Positions 8,602-18,112 of a stretch of DNA of 64,000 bases are shown piece after piece. The notes under the pieces were generated by a model, which saw only the letters and a program-made list of their open reading frames with translations, was not told the DNA's origin and did not search any database. The position numbers and the translations under genes are program-made. Source of the DNA: Owenweeksia sp048267305 (GTDB lineage: Bacteria; Bacteroidota; Bacteroidia; Flavobacteriales; Schleiferiaceae); NCBI GenBank assembly GCA_048267305.1, contig JBLWXT010000003.1, positions 62,001 through 126,000 of the forward strand. Reading direction: 5' to 3'. How positions within the stretch are numbered: position 1 is the stretch's first letter; each line of letters begins with the position of its first letter.

Positions 8602-8627
8602 TTTTTACAGGAAAAATCCTGTAAAAA
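8602..8627. promoter_or_regulatory. Perfect 11-bp palindrome, candidate operator
   Basis: TTTTTACAGGA (8602-8612) and TCCTGTAAAAA (8617-8627) are separated by AAAA. The palindrome lies about 17 bases upstream of the -7 box of the BamE-like gene and well beyond the clpB terminator, so it overlaps the upstream promoter region and could bind a dimeric regulator. It is also hairpin-forming, but neither side fits a terminator for a known gene. Confidence 0.45.
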
Positions 8628-8704
8628 TGAAGGGGAAATAAGCCGTTTGTTTTGATATCTTAGTTTGTTATTCCAAAATGCTTTCTTTATTAAGGGTTTA
8701 AAAC

Positions 8705-8738
8705 AAAAAAGCCCGAGACGACAGTCTCGGGCTTTTTT
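8705..8738 (-). terminator. Intrinsic terminator of clpB
   Basis: A 15-bp perfect stem (GCCCGAGAC core with flanking A6/T6) and GACA loop lie 39 bases after the clpB stop. On the minus strand the stem is followed by a T-rich tract (TTTTTTGTTTT). Confidence 0.88.
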
Positions 8739-8777
8739 AAAGTTTAAAGAACTAAGGCTAAATGCCTGCTCTTAGTT

Positions 8778-11396
8778 TCAACTTTCAAATGCAGGTAGCT
8801 CGGCAGGTTCATTTCTAAAAACCAAACTTCCATTTTCGGTATCTACCAGTATCAGTCCTTCCTTATCAATCTTGTTTCCAAGGATACTTTTTGACAGTTC
8901 ATTCATTATTCGCTTTTGGATAAGCCTTTTTACGGGGCGGGCACCAAACTGAGGGTCATAGCCAACATCTGCCAGATAATCCACAGCCTTTTCCGTAATA
9001 TCAATGTTCACATGTTGCTTTTTCAATAAGCGCTTCACTCCATTAAACTGAAGTTTTACAATTTGACGGATATCAGCTTTTTCCAAAGGCAAGAACATGA
9101 TCAATTCATCTATCCTGTTGATGAATTCGGGGCGGATGGTTTGCTTGAGCATATTCACAATTTCCTCCCTTGTGTCCTCGTATACCTGCTCTTTGTTTTG
9201 CTCAGTTATCTTTTCAAAATTCTCTTGTATCAGGTGACTACCTAAATTGGAGGTCATAATGATAATTGTGTTTCTGAAGTTTGCTACCCGACCTTTATTA
9301 TCTGTAAGTCGGCCTTCATCCAGCACTTGAAGTAAAATATTAAACACATCGGGATGTGCCTTTTCAATTTCATCCAGTAGTACTACAGAGTATGGTTTTC
9401 TACGCACAGCTTCAGTCAGTTGGCCTCCTTCATCATAACCCACATATCCGGGAGGAGCTCCTATTAATCTACTTACTGCATGGCGTTCCTGATACTCACT
9501 CATATCAATCCGGGTGAGGGCTTGTTCATCATTAAAGAGGTATTCCGCGAGGGCCTTGGCTACTTCTGTTTTACCAACACCGGTTGTTCCAAAAAAGATG
9601 AATGATCCTATAGGCTTTTTCTCATCCTGCAGGCCAGCCCGACTTCTCCTTACGGCATCGGATACGGCCATTATGGCTTCTTTTTGGCCAACAACGCGTT
9701 TGTGTAATTCTTCTTCCAGCTTCAAGAGTTTTTCACGCTCGCTTTCCAACATTTTGGACACCGGAATACCTGTCCATCTGCTTACCACATCAGCTATATC
9801 CTCGCTGTCTACTTCTTCCTTAATAAGTGGAGATGTACTTTGCAGGGATTCTATTTGTCCCTCAAATTTGGCCAAACGCTCTTCAGCTTCCTTTACCTTT
9901 CCATAGCGTATTTCTGCTACTTTTCCGTAATCACCGCTACGTTCCGCTTGCTCAGCTTCCAGTTTTAAATGTTCCAGGTCTTCCTTAGCTTTCTGGATAC
10001 CTTCCACAATGCCTTTTTCCTTTTCCCATTTAGCATTGAGTCCGTTTCGCTCTTCATTCAGGTCGGCAAGTTCACGCTGTAGGTCTTGCATTTTGGCCGT
10101 ATCACCTTCACGCTTTATAGCTTCAAGTTCAATTTCCAATTGCATTATTCTTCTGTCCAGCACATCAATCTCCTCGGGCTTGGAGTTCATCTCCATCCTA
10201 AGTTTAGATGCAGCCTCATCAATAAGGTCAATGGCCTTGTCGGGTAAAAAGCGGTCTGTAATATATCGTTGTGAAAGTTCTACGGCAGCTAAAATGGCGT
10301 CATCCTTAATTCTCACCTTGTGGTGAGACTCATATTTGTCTTTTATACCCCTAAGTATAGAAACTGCAGATTCGGTATCGGGTTCGTTAACCATCACCTT
10401 TTGGAAGCGTCTTTCAAGCGCTTTATCTTTCTCAAAATATTTTTGATACTCAGCTAAGGTTGTGGCACCAACGGCACGTAAATCGCCTCGGGCTAATGCA
10501 GGTTTTAGGATATTGGCAGCATCCATGGCGCCATCGCCACCTCCTGCACCCACCAGGGTATGGATTTCATCAATAAATAAAATAATGCGTCCATCTGATT
10601 CTGTTACTTCCTTTACTACGGCTTTAAGCCTTTCTTCAAACTCACCCTTATACTTGGCACCAGCTACCAAAGCTCCCATGTCCAAGCCAAAAATTTGTTT
10701 GTCTTTAAGGTTTTCGGGTACGTCACCCTTTATAATACGATGAGCCATACCTTCGGCTATAGCCGTTTTACCAACTCCGGGTTCACCAATTAATATAGGG
10801 TTGTTTTTTGTTCTTCTAGATAGGATTTGGAGTACTCTTCGTATTTCTTCATCACGACCAATAACCGGATCGAGCTTTCCTTCCTTGGCAAGTTGATTTA
10901 GGTTACGGGCATATTTATTTAAAGAGTCATATGAATCTTCGGCACTGGCAGAAGTGGCCTTTTTACCTTTTCGTAGTTCATCAATAGACGCTTTTAGATT
11001 CTTCTCGGTAATGCCATTGTCTTTCATCATCCGGCTAATACTGTCTCCGCTTTTAAAGAGAGCCATGATGAGGTGTTCCAGTGATACATAATCATCGCCC
11101 CACTCCTTAAGCATGGAGGCAGCCCTGTTAAAGGTATCTGATGCATAGCGGGAAAAGCTCATGGTTCCACCTTCCACTTTCGGGTAGGAGAGTATTTCGC
11201 GATCAAGAGCCTGTTCAAATATGGTGACATTCACCCCTAGCTTTTTAAGTATGAAGGGAAGGATGTTTTCATCCACATCAAAAACAGCTTTCATTAAGTG
11301 AGCATTTTCAACGGTTTGCTGGCCATGCTCCATGGCAATTTGCTGAGCCCGCTGAACGGCCTCCTGGGTTTTTATAGTGAATTTGTTTAAGTCCAT
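8778..11396 (-). CDS. clpB: ATP-dependent disaggregase ClpB
   Basis: An 872-residue AAA+ hexameric chaperone that rescues aggregated proteins with DnaK. In order: an N-terminal Clp_N double repeat (residues 1-145), first AAA+ module with Walker A GEPGVGKTA and Walker B ILFIDEIH, a coiled-coil M-domain (about 405-530; long E/K/L-rich helices), and second AAA+ module with Walker A GTTGVGKTE and Walker B VVLLDEIEK. The C-terminal small domain ends with GARPVKRLIQ. Length is normal. No IGF/L loop for ClpP docking was seen, in line with ClpB rather than ClpA/C. Its upstream region (11397-11500) lacks an obvious TAnnTTTG box, so heat-shock control by another factor is possible. Confidence 0.97.
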   Translation of the reverse strand: MDLNKFTIKTQEAVQRAQQIAMEHGQQTVENAHLMKAVFDVDENILPFILKKLGVNVTIFEQALDREILSYPKVEGGTMSFSRYASDTFNRAASMLKEWGDDYVSLEHLIMALFKSGDSISRMMKDNGITEKNLKASIDELRKGKKATSASAEDSYDSLNKYARNLNQLAKEGKLDPVIGRDEEIRRVLQILSRRTKNNPILIGEPGVGKTAIAEGMAHRIIKGDVPENLKDKQIFGLDMGALVAGAKYKGEFEERLKAVVKEVTESDGRIILFIDEIHTLVGAGGGDGAMDAANILKPALARGDLRAVGATTLAEYQKYFEKDKALERRFQKVMVNEPDTESAVSILRGIKDKYESHHKVRIKDDAILAAVELSQRYITDRFLPDKAIDLIDEAASKLRMEMNSKPEEIDVLDRRIMQLEIELEAIKREGDTAKMQDLQRELADLNEERNGLNAKWEKEKGIVEGIQKAKEDLEHLKLEAEQAERSGDYGKVAEIRYGKVKEAEERLAKFEGQIESLQSTSPLIKEEVDSEDIADVVSRWTGIPVSKMLESEREKLLKLEEELHKRVVGQKEAIMAVSDAVRRSRAGLQDEKKPIGSFIFFGTTGVGKTEVAKALAEYLFNDEQALTRIDMSEYQERHAVSRLIGAPPGYVGYDEGGQLTEAVRRKPYSVVLLDEIEKAHPDVFNILLQVLDEGRLTDNKGRVANFRNTIIIMTSNLGSHLIQENFEKITEQNKEQVYEDTREEIVNMLKQTIRPEFINRIDELIMFLPLEKADIRQIVKLQFNGVKRLLKKQHVNIDITEKAVDYLADVGYDPQFGARPVKRLIQKRIMNELSKSILGNKIDKEGLILVDTENGSLVFRNEPAELPAFES

Positions 11397-11503
11397 AATA
11401 TAAGATTTGATGTAGCTCGGTCAATTCTTAGTCCAATTTGAGGATAACGGGCTTCGCGGCCAATTTGGCGTTTCGGCTATGCTGATTACTGAAAATATGA
11501 CAT

Positions 11504-11540
11504 AAAAAAAGCCCGTCAAACTAACAATTTGACGGGCTTT
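11504..11540 (-). terminator. Intrinsic terminator of the large T9SS protein gene
   Basis: AAAGCCCGTCAAA pairs with TTTGACGGGCTTT (13 bp) around a 7-base loop, followed on the minus strand by a run of Ts. It lies just after the stop codon at 11562. Confidence 0.88.
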
Positions 11541-11561
11541 AATTTTGGAGTTAATAAGAGG

Positions 11562-14500
11562 TTATTGCGAGATCACCAGTTTACGAGTTACTGAATTACC
11601 ATCATATTCTACGGTAATAAAATAGATTCCGCTCTTCCAGCTATTGGTATCAAACTCTATTTGGCTTACACCTTCTTGATATTTCTTTTCAGAAGAAGTT
11701 ATCATTTGACCGATTACATTGAACACTTTCACGCTCATCACTTTCGGTTCAGGAAGGAAAATACCTAAGGTTGAATTTTCGCGAGCAGGGTTTGGAGATA
11801 AGTATCCAACAATAACATTACTTGGTAATTCTGGCTCATTCACTCCAAAGTAAGGGCCATCAGGGCCTGCGCTTACGGTGTCCTTACTTATGCAAAAATC
11901 ATCTATTGCCCAGCCAAAATCATTGAGATCAAAATCTGCTCCAAATCTGAATCGAAGGATAACTTTGGTATCAAAGGCAAACGCAATACGCTGTTTGGCT
12001 TCAATCCATCCACCGGTGGTGTCTGTCCATCCTCCACGGATTTGACTTAAAGCTGTTACAAAAGGGGTATTATACCAAAGGGGTTTACCAGGTGAAGACC
12101 ATCCTATAGGGTAGAAGGTGACTCCACCATCCAAAGAGTACTCTACGTTTCCTCCATCATGGTACTTCTCAGATTGTAATTGATGCCAGAAGTTGATTTC
12201 ATACACCTGGCCAGAGTCTACAAGAAATACTGGTGTAAACAGGGCTGAAGCATCACCATCAATGTAGTTCTTATTCAGGCCAGTCATCCAGGCATTGGTA
12301 CCACTGTGGGCACTGCTGAACTGTACGGGCGTACCTTCTTCCCAAGATGTTTGGTTGCTGTAGTCATTAGCATTCTTAGTTATCCATTTGTAATCGTTGG
12401 CAGTTTCAAAATCATCACAATAGTTAAAGTCGCCAATTGAGGTGATGTCCACTTCCTTGATTACAGAAATCGTCTTACAAAGCGTATCATCAGCCATTAA
12501 GTTATCTTTTTTACCATTTGGCCTTGAAGTAATTATACATATTTCATGTTGACCGGAGGTAACTAGATGCGCAGGCCACCACACGCGAACGGTGTCTTTT
12601 CTCAAATCTCCACGGAACCAAGGTCTTGAGATGGGATTTGGGAATGGAATTGGAGTGGTATTTAATTTAGTTCCGCCAATAATTCCATCAACATATACAT
12701 CATAAACACAATCATTAAGAACCTTTCCTCCGGTATTTTCAATTACTACTTCCAGTTTTTGTCTAACACCTGGAAAAGGAAGAGGACTTACTGTGTATAC
12801 ATCATGTGGGTGTGCGCTGTTTTGTGGTGGAATGTAAATGGCAAAGTCGTCAATACCCCAACCACCTCTGGCGCTTGATTGTGCCATGGAACTAGAAGAA
12901 GCAAATTCAAAAGCCATTTGAAGTTTTGATATAGTATCACCATTGAATTCATCAAGAGGGAACATGGTGTAAATCCATCCGTTTTGCCAGGCACCGCCTG
13001 AGTTACTGATGCAAGAGGGCTTTGGAGTTGTGGAAGCTACAAAAGCAGGGCCTCCTCCAAAAAGTGTTGAGGCGGGAGTTCCGATACAGGTTCCGTGCCA
13101 GTTAACTCCAATGTTTGGAGACTGAAACTGACCACCTAATACTTCATAATTACCAAGGTTGTAGTAAAGCACGGTACCAGCAACATCATAGCTGGTTTGA
13201 CCCACAGATTGTCCGAAGTCAATGTTTTGCCAAAACCTAAGTTCTGCTTTGAATACAGTATCAAATTTGTCGAATACAGGCATTTTTAGTGCTTCTCTGG
13301 TTCCTACAAGGAAGTTGCCATCAAGATTGGTTACCCATGCATTTGGGGAAGATCTTGGTGTTTTAATATTTGATGGGTTATTGGTAACAGCTGGCGTTCC
13401 AAGCTCCCATTGTAATAGGTATGGCGCGCTAGGATTACTTGCACTTCTATCTGCGAAGGTTCCAAACTCCTCGTAATCACAGTTGTCAAAATTATTGGCA
13501 AATGGAATGTCATATTCCTGTATACCCGTTACATTTCGGTAAATAGTATCATTAAACCTATAGCTATCGCCTGTAGTGGAGTTTGTTCCATTTACATTAG
13601 AGGTATAGGCCGTAATTCGCATTTCACCGCCAGGATAGGTGGCAGGGGCACCATTCATAGTAACCTGAGCACTGCCTCCTGAGGCGATGTTCAACCCAGT
13701 AAAGTATTCTGAATACACTACTGGAGTACGATTGGCACCACACAATGGCGTAACCTTATAATGAACAGAACAAGTGTTAAGCGTAGTAGAACCATAGTTG
13801 ATGATGGTTACCTTTCCTGCTTTAGTGTTTGCAATCGTTGCTGTACCACCTGGCTTGTCAATGGTATACGCCCCGGCATCATTGGCCAATAGCTTATAAA
13901 TTCTAACCTTGTCTATAGCAAAGTTGGTTTTATCACCAGAGCCGGTTCTGGAAACAGCAAAGCGAAGTTTGATATCCTGACCTGAATAAGCCGAAAGATC
14001 TACGCGTTTGAATGACCATTCATTTAGTTCAAAGTTTTGAGGCATTTGACCCGAGGCAATAGTACCTCCGGGTACGGTGGTCCATGTATTTAAATCCTCT
14101 GTGGCTTTTGAAACCTGAACTTCGAGCTTGTTTATATTAGTTCCATAACCGTGATAGAAAAACTCAACTACAACAGGATCGCCAACATTAAAACTTGACA
14201 GATCAACGCACTGTGTTCTCATGTAGGTAGTAGCGTTTCCAGAAGTTGCGTTTGACTCAGCATATAAGTACTGACCTTGATGATGGTATCCAGTGGAGGG
14301 ACCAGAGTTTCGTGTTTGGGTAAGCTCTTTACCTACCTGCCAACGGAAATTTGGCGCTACACCATTTGTAAACACAAACCAGTTGTTACCTAAGTTTTGA
14401 GTGAGGTAAGATCCTGTTTCAAAATCCTCAATAAAAGGGAAAGTGTTAATAGGCTGTACATAGTTTATTACCTGGCCACTGGCCGTGTCGTTTGACCTGT

Positions 14501-16535
14501 TTTGATCGCCAGCAAGGTTGGCCCAGGTTTTTAATTGATAGGTGCCAAATCCTGTAAAGGTTACAGGCTGAGTGAAGGTAAATGAGGTTGTGTCACCCAG
14601 GCCTAAAGGAGTACGTACAGTATCCCAACGTGTAACTAAACTTGTACCATCAAAGTATTGGTAAGCAACGGGTATCTTATCTATTAATAAACAAGCATTG
14701 TTACGCACTTTAATTTTAACGGGTTCATTTACATAATCGCAAAAGCCATTTTTAGGGAAGTCGTTTGAAAGAATTTCAACATCCATGGTGTCAGGTTGAA
14801 ATAGCTTGATATCATCTATGGCAATATCTCCGAAGCCTCCATTAGTGTAGCCTCTGAGTCTGATTCTGATTATTTGCCCGATAAATGGATTTAGATCAAC
14901 CACAGCCTTTTGCCATGAATCTGATTGGTTCAGTTGTTGTTGACCGCTAATAACAAGATATTTCTTTTTAAAATAGTTCTGTTGATTTCCAACTCCTGTG
15001 TCAATTTCAATTCTGATTTCGCCAATATCAGCTCCATACATATGGTACCAAAACTCCATGGATAAGCAATTTGGTGCATTTTTAAGGTTAATGCAAGGCG
15101 TGTTGAATTGAGCGTCAGTATTTAGTGAAGTGGATTCCAGGAAAAGGTATTTTCCGGCAGACGTACCTGTGGTATGATCTGCAGTAGGGCCGGTAAAAGG
15201 CGAACTTGGTGTAGAACCTGTACCAACTGTCCATCCGGGAGTACCAGTAGATGGATTATTCTCAAAATAATGAGGTTGACCAACAGGAACTCCTCTGACG
15301 GTGCCTGTAGCTCCCCAACGAGCATTTTCAAAGTCAATAATATATGGGAAAGACTGCTGAACGAATGGGTAGGCGCCACAATAAGGCGAGCCACATTTTG
15401 CAGGAGCCGAAGAGTCTGCCCAAAAGGTATAGAACCCGCGATACTGCTGTGTGTCAAGATTTGTTTGCGTAAAGTATAGTAAATCTGGAGACCGGGTACT
15501 GTTGTTGAGATTAGGAGTGGGGCAACCAACATCCTCTGCCACTATATACCAACGAACTGTGTCTCCAACTAGAATAGTACCGAAGTCTGTTCTAAACTCA
15601 TTTATTCCGGAGGGGTATGTTGGAATGGTTTTGCGACTAAATGGAGTTGCACCATTTACGCTGTAGTATAGAGATACTGAGTCAACTCCAGTATTGTAAC
15701 CACCAGCATCAGTAACCCTAACCGCAACTTCAAATGGATTGAATGGGTCATAGATTAAATTATTTTCTGGCTTGTTTTGAATACATTTTGGCAGTGTGGT
15801 AAAGTTGAAATTGATTTTTGGAGGATCAAGTTCACAAGGGGAAGCAGTAATCTTAATATCGTCTATCCACCAACCAGCATAGTAACCGGTAGGAGATAAG
15901 TTATTAATGGTAGCCTTAAATCGGATACGCACATCGGGGTAGCCTACAAAATTACCAGGCACGGTAGCGTTGGATGCTGCTCCTGTAAGGTCAAACTGCT
16001 CAGTAACCCACCATGTGTTGGTAGGGGTGGAGTTGGTTTGAAACTGCCACAGGTTGCTTTGTCCAAAGTAAGTAGATTCGTTAAACTGTTCGGCACCAGT
16101 ACCTACTGGGTTACTCCTATACTGTCCGGAGCCGGCTGAACTTCCTTTATAGTAAATCTCATCAACCACATTCCATACAGTGCCTCCATCTGTTGAAATT
16201 TCCACTTTACCTGAATTGAGGAAGTAGAGTTTACAGATATGGGTAAATTCCATAAAAACATACGGATTACCTACCGTACTGAAGGAAGGTGTTTCAAACC
16301 ATATTTCTGTAGGCGTTTGGGGAGGTGTAGCTCTGCTGGGCTGTAGGTGAAAAGATTGGCCCGCAGATCTGAAAATATTATTGGTATCATTCCACATCAA
16401 AGGAGGGGCTCCAACCTGACCCTGAATCACATTGTGTGGAAGGGTATCAAAGTTTTCATTGTAAAGTGTGACCTGGGAGTGTGCGGTAAAAGATAAAAAC
16501 CCTACGGCACAAAAAAGGAGTATAAACTTCCTCAT
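11562..16535 (-). CDS. Large secreted protein with MAM-like modules and T9SS sorting domain
   Basis: A protein of about 1657 residues. The reading frame is open to 16565, but MRKFILLF at 16535 starts a proper signal peptide ending in AHSQ, so this ATG is preferred. At least five jelly-roll modules of the MAM/choice-of-anchor-J kind repeat; each begins with an F-x-x-x-F-[DE] strand (ENFDTL, IDFENA, EDFETG, NNFDNC, DDFETA) and ends with W-x-I-D-D-[IF] or similar (WWIDDIKI, IAIDDIKL, FAIDKVRI, WGIDDFAI, WAIDDFCI). CARDB-like beta domains sit between them. The last about 75 residues form a type A T9SS sorting domain (LSPNPARENSTL, VFNVIGQMI, GIYFITV, RKLVIS), which targets the protein to the cell surface or medium. 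No catalytic motif was found; adhesion or glycan binding is a guess. Confidence 0.88.
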   Translation of the reverse strand: MRKFILLFCAVGFLSFTAHSQVTLYNENFDTLPHNVIQGQVGAPPLMWNDTNNIFRSAGQSFHLQPSRATPPQTPTEIWFETPSFSTVGNPYVFMEFTHICKLYFLNSGKVEISTDGGTVWNVVDEIYYKGSSAGSGQYRSNPVGTGAEQFNESTYFGQSNLWQFQTNSTPTNTWWVTEQFDLTGAASNATVPGNFVGYPDVRIRFKATINNLSPTGYYAGWWIDDIKITASPCELDPPKINFNFTTLPKCIQNKPENNLIYDPFNPFEVAVRVTDAGGYNTGVDSVSLYYSVNGATPFSRKTIPTYPSGINEFRTDFGTILVGDTVRWYIVAEDVGCPTPNLNNSTRSPDLLYFTQTNLDTQQYRGFYTFWADSSAPAKCGSPYCGAYPFVQQSFPYIIDFENARWGATGTVRGVPVGQPHYFENNPSTGTPGWTVGTGSTPSSPFTGPTADHTTGTSAGKYLFLESTSLNTDAQFNTPCINLKNAPNCLSMEFWYHMYGADIGEIRIEIDTGVGNQQNYFKKKYLVISGQQQLNQSDSWQKAVVDLNPFIGQIIRIRLRGYTNGGFGDIAIDDIKLFQPDTMDVEILSNDFPKNGFCDYVNEPVKIKVRNNACLLIDKIPVAYQYFDGTSLVTRWDTVRTPLGLGDTTSFTFTQPVTFTGFGTYQLKTWANLAGDQNRSNDTASGQVINYVQPINTFPFIEDFETGSYLTQNLGNNWFVFTNGVAPNFRWQVGKELTQTRNSGPSTGYHHQGQYLYAESNATSGNATTYMRTQCVDLSSFNVGDPVVVEFFYHGYGTNINKLEVQVSKATEDLNTWTTVPGGTIASGQMPQNFELNEWSFKRVDLSAYSGQDIKLRFAVSRTGSGDKTNFAIDKVRIYKLLANDAGAYTIDKPGGTATIANTKAGKVTIINYGSTTLNTCSVHYKVTPLCGANRTPVVYSEYFTGLNIASGGSAQVTMNGAPATYPGGEMRITAYTSNVNGTNSTTGDSYRFNDTIYRNVTGIQEYDIPFANNFDNCDYEEFGTFADRSASNPSAPYLLQWELGTPAVTNNPSNIKTPRSSPNAWVTNLDGNFLVGTREALKMPVFDKFDTVFKAELRFWQNIDFGQSVGQTSYDVAGTVLYYNLGNYEVLGGQFQSPNIGVNWHGTCIGTPASTLFGGGPAFVASTTPKPSCISNSGGAWQNGWIYTMFPLDEFNGDTISKLQMAFEFASSSSMAQSSARGGWGIDDFAIYIPPQNSAHPHDVYTVSPLPFPGVRQKLEVVIENTGGKVLNDCVYDVYVDGIIGGTKLNTTPIPFPNPISRPWFRGDLRKDTVRVWWPAHLVTSGQHEICIITSRPNGKKDNLMADDTLCKTISVIKEVDITSIGDFNYCDDFETANDYKWITKNANDYSNQTSWEEGTPVQFSSAHSGTNAWMTGLNKNYIDGDASALFTPVFLVDSGQVYEINFWHQLQSEKYHDGGNVEYSLDGGVTFYPIGWSSPGKPLWYNTPFVTALSQIRGGWTDTTGGWIEAKQRIAFAFDTKVILRFRFGADFDLNDFGWAIDDFCISKDTVSAGPDGPYFGVNEPELPSNVIVGYLSPNPARENSTLGIFLPEPKVMSVKVFNVIGQMITSSEKKYQEGVSQIEFDTNSWKSGIYFITVEYDGNSVTRKLVISQ

Positions 16536-16579
16536 ATTAATAAGAATTGAAATTTCTGTTAACATCTACGCAATATGCA

Positions 16580-16587
16580 CAAAGATA
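16580..16587 (-). promoter_or_regulatory. -7 element (TATCTTTG) for the large T9SS protein gene
   Basis: An exact TAnnTTTG match on the minus strand, giving a leader of about 40 bases to the preferred ATG at 16535. The -33 region is weak. Confidence 0.5.
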
Positions 16588-16636
16588 AAAAGTAGGAGCA
16601 ATTACACAGCACTTAATTATTTTGTGACGTTTGCAT

Positions 16637-17248
16637 TTATTTTACGTTTAAACTCAGCACCTTATTCTCTTCTAAATAAAGCTCTAAGCGATCATCCTTT
16701 TCAACTTTCCCCACACCTGCCGGAGTCCCTGTAAAAATCAGGTCACCTATTTTAAGAGTGAAGTAAGATGAAATATGTTCGATGAGTTGGTCAATACCGA
16801 AGAGCATATCGCTACTATGCCCATTTTGTTTTTGCTCACCATTCAGTTCCAGCCTGAAATTAATATTATCAGGGGAGTGAATCTCTGTAATATCAATGAA
16901 TTTCCCTACAGCAGCCGAGCCATCGAAGGCTTTGGCCTTTTCCCAGGGGAGTCCCTTCTCTTTTAAATCTTTCTGAACATCCCTTGCCGTAAAATCAATG
17001 CCCACCGTAACCTCATTGTAATATTTGGGAGCAAATTTGGCCTGTATGTTTTTACCAAGCTTATTAATGCGCACTACCAATTCGGCTTCATAATGCACAT
17101 CCGTGCTAAAGTCTGGTATAAAAAAAGGGTTGCGCTTTGGGATTACAGCCGTTTCGGGTTTAATGAAAAGTACGGGTTCTGTTGGCACCTCATTTTTTAG
17201 TTCCCGGGCGTGATCGGCATAATTGCGGCCTACACAAATTATTTTCAT
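16637..17248 (-). CDS. Fumarylacetoacetate hydrolase-family protein (FAHD1/YcgM type)
   Basis: A 203-residue metal-dependent hydrolase/decarboxylase. Family landmarks are the N-terminal CVGRNYADHA, the metal-ligand region VHYEAELVVRI (E-x-E), the GIDFTARDVQ motif, the KAFDGSAAVG stretch and LIFTGTPAGVG near the end. Members of this short single-domain group act on acylpyruvates or decarboxylate oxaloacetate; which applies here cannot be told from sequence. It begins two bases after the exonuclease stop, so the two genes form a tight bicistronic unit without obvious functional link. Confidence 0.88.
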   Translation of the reverse strand: MKIICVGRNYADHARELKNEVPTEPVLFIKPETAVIPKRNPFFIPDFSTDVHYEAELVVRINKLGKNIQAKFAPKYYNEVTVGIDFTARDVQKDLKEKGLPWEKAKAFDGSAAVGKFIDITEIHSPDNINFRLELNGEQKQNGHSSDMLFGIDQLIEHISSYFTLKIGDLIFTGTPAGVGKVEKDDRLELYLEENKVLSLNVK

Positions 17249-17250
17249 AA

Positions 17251-18018
17251 CTATGATTGTAGCTTACGAAGACGAATTTCGGTTAAAACCTTTTTGGTGT
17301 ACAGGGGGAAGTCGGCATTTTGCATCCAGCCATAGTAGCCGGGGTTTTCTTCCAGCACCTCTTCCACTGTACGGTTTTTGTATTTTCCAAAGCTAAAGCA
17401 CTCCTTATCATCCTTATTGAGGATAATGAAGCCTGCAAAGTCTACGGCTCTAAAACGATTGCTAAAATCAGCCAGTTTATCGATATCGTTTTCCAAATCA
17501 TCATAGCGATCCAGCTGTGCCTTCAGTATTTCATAGGTAGCCAAAGTGTCTGCTTCCGCAGAGTGGGCATTTTCTAAATCCTTTTCACAGTAAAATTTGT
17601 AGGCAGCTGACAGGGTACGTTGCTCCTTTTTGTGGAAGATGTTTTGAACGTCAACCGCTCTGCGCTTGCTAAGGTCAAAATCGATGCCTGCACGCAAAAA
17701 CTCTTCGGCCAGCATGGGGATATCAAACTTATTGGAATTATAACCTCCCAGGTCAGAGTCTTTAATCATATCGTGAACACGATGAGCCAGATCCTTAAAG
17801 GTTGGTTCGTTGGCTACTCTTTCGTTTGTAATGCCATGTATGGCTATCACTTCCTCCGGAATGGGAATACCGGGATTTACCAACCAGGTGTGGTTTTCCT
17901 TATTTCCGTTGGGAAAGATTTTCAAAATGCCAATTTCCACTATTCTGTCGTTAACCACATTTACCCCAGTGGCTTCCAGATCAAAAAAACAGATTGGGCG
18001 TTTTAATTTAAGTTCCAT
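17251..18018 (-). CDS. DEDDh 3'-5' exonuclease (DnaQ-like) with ExoX-type C-terminal domain
   Basis: A 255-residue exonuclease. The four acidic residues and histidine of DEDDh nucleases are visible: D13 and E15 (FFDLEATG), D99 (NSNKFDIPML), and H152 and D157 (HSAEADTLATY). After residue 200 a short domain (FSFGKYKNRTVEEVLEENPGYYGWM in part) resembles the C-terminal module found after DnaQ-like domains in ExoX-type and related proteins. It is likely a repair or proofreading-type nuclease rather than the replicative epsilon subunit. It lies downstream of the E2 gene but is separated from it by a terminator. Confidence 0.88.
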   Translation of the reverse strand: MELKLKRPICFFDLEATGVNVVNDRIVEIGILKIFPNGNKENHTWLVNPGIPIPEEVIAIHGITNERVANEPTFKDLAHRVHDMIKDSDLGGYNSNKFDIPMLAEEFLRAGIDFDLSKRRAVDVQNIFHKKEQRTLSAAYKFYCEKDLENAHSAEADTLATYEILKAQLDRYDDLENDIDKLADFSNRFRAVDFAGFIILNKDDKECFSFGKYKNRTVEEVLEENPGYYGWMQNADFPLYTKKVLTEIRLRKLQS

Positions 18019-18053
18019 ATAAAATTTTATGTGATGGAATTAGTATATAAAAA

Positions 18054-18076
18054 ACATCCCGCCAAGAGCGGGATGT
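18054..18076 (-). terminator. Intrinsic terminator of the E2 gene
   Basis: ACATCCCGC pairs perfectly with GCGGGATGT (9 bp, loop CAAGA). On the minus strand the hairpin is followed by TTTTTTAT. It separates the E2 gene from the exonuclease gene. Confidence 0.8.
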
Positions 18077-18112
18077 AAATGAATGTGCAATATAAGTTAA
18101 ACGAGACTTTTA

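Noticed and set aside
15122..15532. 136-codon frame inside the large T9SS protein gene
   Set aside because: Same-strand, other-frame shadow; low-complexity L/S-rich product without features.
16536..16565. Upstream start extending the large T9SS protein by ten residues
   Set aside because: The extra residues would precede a complete signal peptide; the ATG at 16535 places the positive charge and hydrophobic core correctly.
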